A stretch of 15,760 nucleotides of DNA from positions 1 to 15,760 of the forward strand of contig DASRFJ010000068.1 in assembly GCA_035651595.1 (NCBI GenBank). The letters are read 5' to 3'. Below, piece after piece: positions 5,992 through 12,090 of the stretch (within the stretch, counting starts at the first letter, position 1; every line of letters starts with the position of its first letter). This DNA is from JAFARZ01 sp035651595. Lineage in GTDB: Bacteria; Actinomycetota; Actinomycetes; Streptosporangiales; Streptosporangiaceae. A program made the position numbers and the translations under genes. The notes under the pieces were generated by a model, which was not told the origin of the DNA, did no database searches, and saw only the letters and a list, made by a program, of their open reading frames with translations.

Positions 5992-6102
5992 ATGACCGGA
6001 AGCGACGTGATCGTGGCCATCCCGTGGATGATCTTCGGGATCGGGCTGCTCGTGCTGTGCATCCTGCTGCTCCGCTCGCGCCGCGGGTCGCGGCAGCGAT
6101 GA
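5992..6102 (+). CDS. 36-residue single-span membrane peptide coupled to the DedA gene
   Basis: The frame ATG 5992 to TGA 6100-6102 encodes a short N-terminus (MTGSDVIVAIPW), one hydrophobic span (about 12-27: MIFGIGLLVLCILLL) and a basic tail (RSRRGSRQR). Its stop overlaps the ATG of the DedA gene as ATGA (6099-6102), the classic sign of translational coupling. A weak purine stretch (GCGGA) precedes the start. The hydrophobic span, positive-inside tail and exact overlap together support a real small gene. No family is recognised. It may be a subunit or modulator of the DedA protein. Confidence 0.6.
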   Translation: MTGSDVIVAIPWMIFGIGLLVLCILLLRSRRGSRQR

Positions 6103-6692
6103 GCGCGCTCACCAGCCTCCAGGTCGACTCGGTGATCTCGTACCTGGTCGCGGTCCTCATCCCCGCCCTCGACGCGATCTTTCCGGTGCTGCCGAGCGAG
6201 ACCGCCGTCATCGCCCTTGGCGTGGCGACCGCGGGCAGCACCGATCCGCGCATCGCGCTGCTGGTCGCCTGCGCCGCGGCCGGCGCGTTTCTCGGCGACA
6301 ACCTCTCTTACCTGCTCGGCCGGCGCTTCGGGCCCGCCACCGAACGCAGGTTTTTCTCCTCGCCCAAGGGCAAGGCGACCCGGGCCTGGGCCGAACGCTC
6401 GCTCCAGCGGTTCGGGATGCAGCTCATCATCGTGTGCCGGTTCATTCCCGGCGGCCGGACCGCGGTCACCCTCAGCTGCGGGCTCACCGGCTATCCGCGG
6501 CGGCGGTTCGTGGCGGCGACGGCGGTGGCCGGGGTCATCTGGGCGCTGTACGCGTTCTTCATCGGCCGCCTCGGCGGCAAGGCCTTCGAGGACAAGCCGT
6601 GGCTGGGCCTGATCATCGCGTTCGGCGCCACGCTCGCGGTCAGCGGCCTGGTCGAGGTGGTGCGGCGGATGCGCCGCCGCCTCAAGGCGTGA
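6099..6692 (+). CDS. DedA/VTT-family membrane protein
   Basis: The product has 197 residues from ATG 6099, coupled to the preceding small gene by an ATGA overlap. A longer in-frame start at 5979 would give an N-terminus without family resemblance and is rejected. Features of the VTT (SNARE-associated) domain are visible: PSE with Glu34 in the first re-entrant region, GDNLSYLLGRRFG (66-78), and the conserved RFIPGGRTAV motif (114-123). Several hydrophobic segments follow and the C-terminus is basic. DedA proteins are inner-membrane transporters or scramblases linked to lipid carrier recycling and membrane-potential or drug tolerance. The divergent two-component system may control it; that is inferred from position only. 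Confidence 0.88.
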   Translation: MSALTSLQVDSVISYLVAVLIPALDAIFPVLPSETAVIALGVATAGSTDPRIALLVACAAAGAFLGDNLSYLLGRRFGPATERRFFSSPKGKATRAWAERSLQRFGMQLIIVCRFIPGGRTAVTLSCGLTGYPRRRFVAATAVAGVIWALYAFFIGRLGGKAFEDKPWLGLIIAFGATLAVSGLVEVVRRMRRRLKA

Positions 6693-7005
6693 CGCCGGCC
6701 AGGTTGAGGCCGATGATGCCGATGATGATCAGGCCGATCGAGATCAGCTTCGTGGCCGACACCGCGTCACCGAGGAACGCCATGCCGACCGCCGCCGCCC
6801 CGGTCGCGCCGATCCCGGTCCAGACCGCGTAGGCCGGTCCCACCTCCAGCTCGCGCAGCGCGAAGTTCAGCAGCGCGAAGCTGATCAGCGCGCAGATCGC
6901 GAAGCCGGCCGTCGGCCACACCCGCGTCAGTCCATGGCTCAGCTTCAGCAGCACGGCGAACGCCGTCTCGAACATGCCCGCCGCGACAAGGGCCACCCAT
7001 GCCAT
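6682..7005 (-). CDS. sugE: SMR-family exporter of the SugE/Gdx type
   Basis: The product has 107 residues, normal for the family. ATG 7005 is chosen because AGGAGGT stands just upstream and the protein then starts MAWVALVAAGMFETAFA. Four transmembrane helices are visible. Glu13 in the first helix is the substrate and proton site. LKLSHGLTRVWPT (20-32) and AYAVWTGIGATGAA (58-71) are typical of the Gdx guanidinium-exporter subgroup rather than EmrE-type multidrug pumps. Its 3' end overlaps the 3' end of the DedA gene by 11 bases, tail to tail. The leader contains a 31-bp perfect palindrome (7070-7100). I looked for guanidine riboswitch motifs there and saw none. Confidence 0.88.
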   Translation of the reverse strand: MAWVALVAAGMFETAFAVLLKLSHGLTRVWPTAGFAICALISFALLNFALRELEVGPAYAVWTGIGATGAAAVGMAFLGDAVSATKLISIGLIIIGIIGLNLAGVTP

Positions 7006-7069
7006 TTGTCTGTACCTCCTCGTTCTTGTTGTAGCGCGCGGCTGAGGAGCCCCGGTGTGGAGGTTTTGC

Positions 7070-7100
7070 AGACCCGATGGAGGCGGCCTCCATCGGGTCT
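7070..7100. promoter_or_regulatory. Perfect 31-bp palindrome in a divergent promoter region
   Basis: AGACCCGATGGAGGC (7070-7084) and its exact reverse complement (7086-7100) flank a single central base. A partial third CCATCGG follows at 7101. The site lies 65 bases before the SMR start and 72 bases before the divergent stress-protein start. It could be a dimeric repressor operator for both genes or an RNA hairpin in the SMR leader. Its perfection over 15-bp arms argues against chance. Confidence 0.65.
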
Positions 7101-7171
7101 CCATCGGTTGCGCGCCTGGTGTGCATACGGGTGCCCGACTGTGGATGCTGTCAGACGAAGGAAGGATTGTC

Positions 7172-7663
7172 ATGTACCAGATGCTGAATCCCGTCAGTGC
7201 CGCCTGGAATACCGTGGCGCGCTTCGACGACTACGAGTCCGCCCAGCGCGCGGTCGACCGGCTGTCCGATGACGGCTTCCCGGTCGAGAAGCTCGACATC
7301 GTCGGCAGCGACCTGCGGCTGATCGAGCGCGTGACGGGCCGGCTGACCACCATGCGCGCGGCCGGCGCCGGCGCGCTCAGCGGGCTGTGGGCAGGCCTGC
7401 TGATCGGCACGCTGCTGGCACTGTTCACGAGCGGGCACGCGTGGCTGGGCGTCGTCGCGGCCGGGGCCGGGTTCGGCCTCCTGTGGGGCGCGGTGTTCGG
7501 CTTCGTCGCCCACTCCGCGACCCGCGGCCAGCGCGACTTCAGCTCGGTGCGCGGGCTGTCCGCGACCCACTACGACCTGATCGCGCGGGAAGGCACGGTC
7601 TCGCGGGCGCGGCAGCTGCTCGACGAGGCCGGCCTGCTGCCGCAAACCCCGGCGTCGGCTTAA
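7172..7663 (+). CDS. General-stress membrane protein (GSP17M/YflT-like domain)
   Basis: The product has 163 residues from ATG 7172, preceded by GAAGGAAGGA. An in-frame start at 7055 would run through the palindrome and is rejected. The N-terminal half (VARFDDYESAQRAVDRLSDDGFPVEKLDIVGSDL) is the ferredoxin-like domain found in general stress protein 17M homologues. A glycine-rich double hydrophobic segment follows (about 64-86 and 90-113), then a short C-terminal part (HYDLIAREGTVSRARQLL) that completes the fold. The biochemical role is unknown. In actinomycetes such proteins often sit among stress genes, in keeping with the TerC and SMR neighbours. It is 23 bases upstream of the TerC start and probably cotranscribed with it. 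Confidence 0.82.
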   Translation: MYQMLNPVSAAWNTVARFDDYESAQRAVDRLSDDGFPVEKLDIVGSDLRLIERVTGRLTTMRAAGAGALSGLWAGLLIGTLLALFTSGHAWLGVVAAGAGFGLLWGAVFGFVAHSATRGQRDFSSVRGLSATHYDLIAREGTVSRARQLLDEAGLLPQTPASA

Positions 7664-7686
7664 GTCTTTCGGCTGAGGCGGCGGCC

Positions 7687-9093
7687 ATGCTCGTGCCGAC
7701 GTGGGTCTGGCTGGCCACACTCGCGGCCATCGCGGCCATGCTGGCCGTCGACCTGCTCGCCCACCGCGGCGCCCGTTACGGGAGCATGCGCGTGGCCGCG
7801 GCGTGGAGCGCCGCGTGGGTCGGGCTTGGCGTCGTCTTCGGTCTCGTGGTGTGGGCGGCGTGGGGGGCGGAGCGCGCCGGCGAGTACTTCGGCGGCTACT
7901 TGCTGGAGAAGAGCCTCTCCGTCGACAACGTCGCCGTTCTCGCGCTGATCTTCACCAGCTTCGCGGTACCGCCGGCGTACCGGCACCGGGTGCTGTTCTT
8001 CGGCGTGGTGGGCGCGCTGGCCATGCGCGGCGCGCTCATCGCCGCCGGGGTCGCGTTGATCAGCCAGTTTAACTGGATACTGTACGTATTCGGCGGGTTC
8101 TTGCTGGTGACCGCGTGGCGGATGCTGCGGGTCCACCGGCCCGGGGGTCCAGGCGGCGGCCTGATCATGCGGATGATCCCCGCGGTGAACGAGTACCACG
8201 GCGCGCGGTTCCTGACCCGCCGGGCGGGCCGCCTCCGGGCGACGCCGCTGCTCGTCGTCCTGGTGCTCGTCGAGGTCAGCGACCTCGTCTTCGCCGTCGA
8301 CTCGATCCCTGCCGTGCTGTCGGTCACCCGCGAGCCGTTCCTCGTGTTCACCTCGAACGCGTTCGCGATCCTTGGCCTGCGCGCGCTGTACTCGCTGCTG
8401 GACGGCCTGCTCCACCGGTTCGTCTACCTTAGGCCGGCGCTTGCCGTCATCCTCGCGTTCGCCGGGCTGAAGATGGTGCTGGCCGACGTCGTCCACATCC
8501 CGGTCGCGCTTTCGCTGGCGATCATCGTCGCCTGCCTCGGGATCGCGGTCCTCGCCAGCGCCTTCGCCAGCTCGCCAGCGTCTTCGCGGGGCGGATCCAT
8601 CGGGATTGACGATGAATTACCTGGTCGGCAAGCTGTTGCCGTGACTGGGGAACAGGAGCAGGCGGAACGGTTCGCGGAGCACTTTCGCGCCGTCTACCTC
8701 ACGTTTCACCGTCGAGACCGGCCGCGAAGCGAGCTGCCGGGCGCATCCAGGGCGGTTCTCGAGCACCTGGCGCTGGCCGGCCCGCTGACCGTCGGCGAGG
8801 CCGCGACGCACATGCGCCGGGCGCAGTCGGTGATCAGCGAGATCGTCACCCATCTGGAGCGCGACGGTCTGCTGGAGCGGGAGAACGACCCGGAGGACCG
8901 GCGGCGGACGCTGATCTGGCTGACACCCGCCGGGCAGGTGGCGCTGCGCCGGGACCGGGACGTGCTCGGCGTCGACCTGCTCGCCCGCGCGATGGCCAGG
9001 CTACCGCCGGGTCAGGCCGACGCGCTGAACGCTGGGATGCGCGCCTTGATCGACTGTGCCCATCTGACCGAAGGAGAGAACCATGACGTGTGA
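7687..9093 (+). CDS. TerC-family membrane protein fused in frame to a MarR-family regulator
   Basis: The product has 468 residues from ATG 7687 (GAGG 8 bases upstream). Residues 1 to about 292 are a TerC protein with about eight to nine hydrophobic segments and the acidic motifs SVDNVAVLALIF (78-89) and VEVSDLVFAVDSIPAV (195-210), linked to metal (manganese) export or tellurite resistance. Residues about 319-468 are a complete 150-residue MarR winged helix (LTVGEAATHMRRAQSVISEIVTHL and the DPEDRRR wing). The linker (about 293-318) is low-complexity, uses the rare TTA codon at 8617-8619, and contains a 20-bp imperfect duplication at 8551-8590. Removing one repeat unit would end TerC at TGA 8607-8609 as VLASVFAGRIHRD. 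The fusion therefore looks recent and may be a disrupted gene pair or a sequence error; a membrane-tethered MarR would be unusual. Confidence 0.8.
   Translation: MLVPTWVWLATLAAIAAMLAVDLLAHRGARYGSMRVAAAWSAAWVGLGVVFGLVVWAAWGAERAGEYFGGYLLEKSLSVDNVAVLALIFTSFAVPPAYRHRVLFFGVVGALAMRGALIAAGVALISQFNWILYVFGGFLLVTAWRMLRVHRPGGPGGGLIMRMIPAVNEYHGARFLTRRAGRLRATPLLVVLVLVEVSDLVFAVDSIPAVLSVTREPFLVFTSNAFAILGLRALYSLLDGLLHRFVYLRPALAVILAFAGLKMVLADVVHIPVALSLAIIVACLGIAVLASAFASSPASSRGGSIGIDDELPGRQAVAVTGEQEQAERFAEHFRAVYLTFHRRDRPRSELPGASRAVLEHLALAGPLTVGEAATHMRRAQSVISEIVTHLERDGLLERENDPEDRRRTLIWLTPAGQVALRRDRDVLGVDLLARAMARLPPGQADALNAGMRALIDCAHLTEGENHDV
8551..8590 (+). repeat. 20-bp imperfect tandem duplication at the TerC-MarR joint
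   Basis: The units 8551-8570 and 8571-8590 both start CTCGCCAGCG and match at 17 of 20 positions (differences at unit positions 11, 18 and 19). A 20-bp insertion is not a multiple of three, so it shifts the reading frame at the end of TerC. Confidence 0.7.
8641..9093 (+). CDS. MarR-family transcriptional regulator (alternative reading as a separate gene)
   Basis: If translated on its own, GTG 8641 gives a normal-length MarR protein of 150 residues (VTGEQEQAERFAEHFRAVYL...). The helix-turn-helix spans about residues 48-75 of that protein and the beta-wing contains DPEDRRRTLIWLT. No clear ribosome-binding site precedes the GTG, so independent translation is uncertain; coupling to an ancestral TerC stop at 8609 would be plausible. 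MarR proteins bind palindromic operators as dimers and respond to small ligands or oxidants. The gene overlaps the next gene by 11 bases. Confidence 0.5.
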   Translation: MTGEQEQAERFAEHFRAVYLTFHRRDRPRSELPGASRAVLEHLALAGPLTVGEAATHMRRAQSVISEIVTHLERDGLLERENDPEDRRRTLIWLTPAGQVALRRDRDVLGVDLLARAMARLPPGQADALNAGMRALIDCAHLTEGENHDV

Positions 9094-9313
9094 GAGCTGC
9101 GGCATGCCCATCGAAACCGGCCGCTACTGCGGCTACTGCACCGACGACAGCGGTGCGCTCCAGTCATTCGAGGAGCGCTTCGCAAGGATGGCCGCGTGGC
9201 AGGCTCGCCGCGATCCCGCGGCTTCGAAACGAGACATCGAACGACAGGTGCTCGACTATATGGCCACGCTTCCCGCCTGGCGTGAGCACCCCCGGGTCCA
9301 GGCGCGCACGTAA
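9083..9313 (+). CDS. Small zinc-ribbon protein
   Basis: The product has 76 residues. ATG 9083 has GAAGGAGAG upstream and lies inside the last codons of the MarR frame (11-base overlap), so the two are translationally linked. The N-terminus carries a four-cysteine zinc ribbon, CESCGMP (Cys3, Cys6) and CGYC (Cys16, Cys19), followed by a helical C-terminus (FEERFARMAAW ... LDYMATLPAWREHP). This matches the 'putative zinc ribbon' family often found beside MarR regulators. The function is unknown; a protein- or nucleic-acid-binding accessory role is possible. Confidence 0.85.
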   Translation: MTCESCGMPIETGRYCGYCTDDSGALQSFEERFARMAAWQARRDPAASKRDIERQVLDYMATLPAWREHPRVQART

Positions 9314-9755
9314 TAGGTGCAGGTTCAAGCGTCCAGACAACGTGCGCTCCCGGTGTGCCGCATGGCCCGTGCCGGCCGCTGGGCCTGGCCGCCGGGCCTG
9401 GCCGTGTGCGCGCAGCCTGTGCCTGGAGTGCAGCGTGCGGCTACCGGGACAGGAGCGCACCGGCAATCCGTCAGCAACGTGGAAGATTTCCCCTTCGTGG
9501 AAGACCGGCCCTCGTGAACAGGGGTCCCGCTACCACAAAGGGGAAAACCACCACGCTATCGAGGCCCGTCAAGCCAGCCGCCGGCCCACCGGGCAGTCAG
9601 CGATCCGGGCAAACCACGTATCAGCCAACGGGTCTGCTTGGACAGCAGAATGCCCGCCTGACCCGATGAACAGCCTATGGGCTCTATCAACTACCCGTGC
9701 CTGTCCGGCTGACGACGTCGGACTCAGTTCGTCCCGCGATTCCCCGCCACACGGT
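9314..9755. other. Tail-to-tail intergenic region with the second palindromic element
   Basis: No gene is supported between the zinc-ribbon stop (plus) and the stop of the secreted-protein gene (minus). The only clear structure is the 78-bp palindrome at 9478-9555. Open frames here have poor third-position GC and no ribosome-binding sites. Confidence 0.55.
9478..9555. repeat. 78-bp imperfect palindrome, copy 2 of a dispersed element
   Basis: The ends CGTGG (9478-9482) and CCACG (9551-9555) pair. TTTCCCCTT (9487-9495) pairs perfectly with AAGGGGAAA (9538-9546). GTGG (9497-9500) pairs with CCAC (9533-9536), and CCCT (9509-9512) with AGGG (9520-9523). Order and spacing of these blocks match the element at 3665-3746, and the left arm shares AACGTGG and the GTGGAAG block with it. 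Like that copy, it lies between convergent genes. Confidence 0.75.
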
Positions 9756-10184
9756 TCACACCCACACGTTGACGCACGCATCCCCCGACGGGAAGTATCC
9801 CCCGTCGTAAATCCAGGCGTGGGCGCAGTAGTTCCCCGTCAGGGTCTCCGCATTCAGGGTCCAGGTGCACGTTTCGGTCTCGCCCGGTGACCCGAAGTAG
9901 CGCGTGTTGGAGTTGCACAACGTAGCGCCGGAGGGGCCGGTGATCTGCACATGCCCGGGAGCATCCGGCGGGGGATCTTGGCTCGTCATCGTCGCGGTGA
10001 CGTAGTTGATGTAATCTCCGCCGCCGACGACGGTGATACATATCCTGACGTAGTACGGGTAGACCGGCACTCCGCAACTGCTGCCGGTGGCGTGGGCCGG
10101 CGTGGACGAGATCCCGATGATGCCCGCGCAGATCAAGAGCGGGAGTGCGGCAACGGTACAGATCTTCTTCCATCGAACGCGCAT
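9756..10184 (-). CDS. Secreted six-cysteine protein of unknown function
   Basis: The product has 142 residues. ATG 10184 is chosen because GGAGAAG stands just upstream and a signal peptide follows (MRVRWKKICTVAALPLLICA, cleavage after AHA at about 32). Longer in-frame starts would put unrelated basic sequence before the signal and are rejected. The mature protein of about 110 residues has six cysteines (37, 49, 90, 106, 120, 137), probably three disulphides, and several aromatic residues. It looks beta-rich (YINYVTATMTS, HVQITGPSGATLC, ETCTWTLNAETLTGNYCAHAW). I do not recognise a family. It resembles the left-hand secreted proteins in size and cysteine number but not in sequence. It appears to be a single gene with its own promoter. 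Confidence 0.75.
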   Translation of the reverse strand: MRVRWKKICTVAALPLLICAGIIGISSTPAHATGSSCGVPVYPYYVRICITVVGGGDYINYVTATMTSQDPPPDAPGHVQITGPSGATLCNSNTRYFGSPGETETCTWTLNAETLTGNYCAHAWIYDGGYFPSGDACVNVWV

Positions 10185-10513
10185 GGAACTTCTCCACTTG
10201 CTCGGGCACCGTCGGTGCCAGGGTTTGCGCTGGTCGTGAGCCTGCGGACGCTTGACGGTGACCGGGCTTCCACCCGTCCCGAGTTTCCCCGCATCGCGAT
10301 GATGGCAGAGGCACCGGCTGTGGCGGGAGGACAGAACACGCCAGAATGGGTACACACTGCGCCAAGCGCACCGTGATCTCGCCGGTACCCGCCGAATGAG
10401 GCAGCACAGCGCCGCCGATCAAGGGCCCACCCACACCCGCCCGCCCGCCCCGTCCACTCCACAGCAGACCGGTCCGCTTTCCGGGTACACAATAGGTATA
10501 TCCGCAGGTCAGA
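10185..10513. other. Intergenic region upstream of the secreted protein
   Basis: The stretch contains the 5' region of the secreted-protein gene (minus) and the downstream side of the acyl-CoA dehydrogenase (minus). A small perfect inverted repeat, GGCACC-GTC-GGTGCC, lies at 10205-10219, 20-35 bases before the secreted-protein start. An AT-richer patch (ACACAATAGGTATAT) lies near 10490. I see no gene and no clear terminator. Confidence 0.4.
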
Positions 10514-11728
10514 CTAGCGGACGTCCAGCCCCGTGACGGCCCTTCCGATGATCATCCGCTGGATCTCCGACGTGCCCTCGAAGATCGTGAAGATCTTCGC
10601 GTCCCGGTGCCAGCGCTCAACCGGATACTCGCGCGTGTACCCGTTACCGCCGAGGATCTGGATGGCCTGCTCGGTCACCCGGACCGCGGTCTCCCCCGCG
10701 ACCAGCTTCGACATCGACCCTTCGGCGTGCGCGAACGGCTTGCCCTGCCGCGCCATCCACGCCGCGCGCCAGGTCAGCAGCCGCGCGGCGTCCACCGCCG
10801 CGGTCATGTCCGCGAGCATGAACGCCACCGCCTGGTTCTGCCCGATGGGACGGCCGAACTGGACGCGCTGCCCCGCATAGGTGGCCGCGTACTCGCACGC
10901 GGCCCGGGCGACCCCGACCGCCATCGCGGCCACCCCCGGCCGGGACGCCTCGAATGTCTTCATCGCCGCCTGCTCGCCGCCGCGGCCGCCCTCGCGCACC
11001 CGCGCCAGCCGCTCCTCGAGCTTCTCCCGCCCGCCGACCACGCACGCTTCCGGTACCCGGACATCGGAGAGGACGACCTCGGCCGTGTGCGAGGCACGGA
11101 TCCCGTGCTTGCGGAACTTCTGCCCCATCGACAGCCCCGGCGTCCCCGGCGGCACGATGAACGAGGCCTGACCGCGCGACCCGAGCGCTGAGTCCACCGA
11201 CGCGACCACCACGTGCACGTTGGCGATCCCCCCGTTGGTCGCCCACGTCTTAACCCCGTTCAGCACCCACTCACGCTTAGCCTCGTCCCAGACGGCACGC
11301 GTCTTGATCGCCGAGACGTCACTGCCCGCGTCCGGCTCCGACGAGCAGAAGGCACCGAGCTTCACGTCTCCCGGCCCGCCGAACATCTGCGGGCACCACT
11401 CCCCTACCTGCTCGGGCGTGCCGTTGGCCACCACTGACACCGCGGCGAGCGAGCTGCCGACCAGCGACAGCCCGATGCCGGCATCCCCCCAGAACAGTTC
11501 CTCGAAGGCCACCGGGATCCCCAGCCCGGAACCCTCCAGGTACTGCTGCGCATAGAAGTCCAGAGAGTAGAGCCCGATCTTCGCGGCCTCCTCCAGCACC
11601 GGCCAGGGCGTCTCCTCGCGCTCGTCCCACTCGGCGCCGGCCGGCCGGATCACCGACTCGGCGAACTCGTGCACCCAGTCCCGCATCTGGACCAGGTCCT
11701 CCCCCAGCTCCAGCGAGAACTCGCCCAT
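10514..11728 (-). CDS. Acyl-CoA dehydrogenase family protein
   Basis: The product has 404 residues from ATG 11728; a GTG two codons earlier (11734) is the alternative. It is an FAD-dependent enzyme that introduces a double bond between the alpha and beta carbons of acyl-CoA thioesters, as in beta-oxidation. Visible features are the N-terminal helical domain (MRDWVHEFAESVIRPAG), the FAD-contact segments FCSSEPDAGSDVSAIKTRA and TWATNGGIANVHVVVASV, and the C-terminal QILGGNGYTREYPVERWHRDAK. The IFEGTSEIQRMIIGR motif follows, whose glutamate (about residue 384) aligns with the catalytic base of medium- and short-chain enzymes. The length is normal. It stands alone, with a 30-bp palindrome just upstream that suggests repressor control. 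Substrate chain length cannot be told. Confidence 0.93.
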   Translation of the reverse strand: MGEFSLELGEDLVQMRDWVHEFAESVIRPAGAEWDEREETPWPVLEEAAKIGLYSLDFYAQQYLEGSGLGIPVAFEELFWGDAGIGLSLVGSSLAAVSVVANGTPEQVGEWCPQMFGGPGDVKLGAFCSSEPDAGSDVSAIKTRAVWDEAKREWVLNGVKTWATNGGIANVHVVVASVDSALGSRGQASFIVPPGTPGLSMGQKFRKHGIRASHTAEVVLSDVRVPEACVVGGREKLEERLARVREGGRGGEQAAMKTFEASRPGVAAMAVGVARAACEYAATYAGQRVQFGRPIGQNQAVAFMLADMTAAVDAARLLTWRAAWMARQGKPFAHAEGSMSKLVAGETAVRVTEQAIQILGGNGYTREYPVERWHRDAKIFTIFEGTSEIQRMIIGRAVTGLDVR

Positions 11729-11743
11729 CCCCACCTACTTTCC

Positions 11744-11773
11744 GCTAGAAGTTACTCAAGGGTAACATCTAGC
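11744..11773. promoter_or_regulatory. 30-bp palindrome upstream of the acyl-CoA dehydrogenase, candidate operator
   Basis: GCTAGAAGTTAC (11744-11755) and GTAACATCTAGC (11762-11773) are inverted copies with one mismatch in 12, around a 6-base centre. The site ends 16 bases before the ATG at 11728 on the minus strand. Position and symmetry fit a dimeric repressor such as a TetR-family fatty-acid regulator; that assignment is inferred. Confidence 0.6.
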
Positions 11774-12090
11774 ACGCGAGCCCGCGACCCCACCCGAGGA
11801 GCCCGCGCGACCCCACCCACCAGCCCAGCCCGCGCCGCACCCATCAAAACGCCGCCGCCGCTGAACCGCGCCACCCTACGGCCCAGCCCCCGTAACCCCT
11901 TGTTTCCAAGGGATTCCGCACGCCTGCCCAGTCCAGCCGCGCTATGAGACCGGTTTGTGACCACTCAGAATGTTGTATGTTGCGTGAAAGGACGCCAAAC
12001 TAACCAGCATGAAGCAGGCAGTAGTGCTCCAAAGGTGCGCGAAGCCTGCCGAATCGGGGGCGACCTTCCTGGGAGTGAGGAGAGATCGAC
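11774..12090 (+). other. Upstream region of the sugar ABC operon
   Basis: No gene is supported. A small hairpin CCCTTG-TTTC-CAAGGG lies near 11895-11910. An AT-richer patch (TTGTGA at 11955, TATGTT at 11976) may hold the promoter, although the 15-base spacing is short. A leader stem-loop lies at 12014-12049, and GGAG (about 12078-12081) serves the lipoprotein gene. Confidence 0.35.
12014..12049 (+). promoter_or_regulatory. Leader stem-loop before the sugar-binding lipoprotein gene
   Basis: GCAGGC (12014-12019) pairs with GCCTGC (12044-12049), and inside it GTGC can pair with GCGC using one G-U pair. It lies 41 bases upstream of the start codon. It matches no riboswitch consensus I know; it may be a simple leader hairpin. 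Confidence 0.25.

Noticed and set aside
7006..7171. A guanidine riboswitch before the SugE-like gene
   Set aside because: I looked for the known guanidine-I, -II and -III motifs in the leader and found none; only the palindrome is present.
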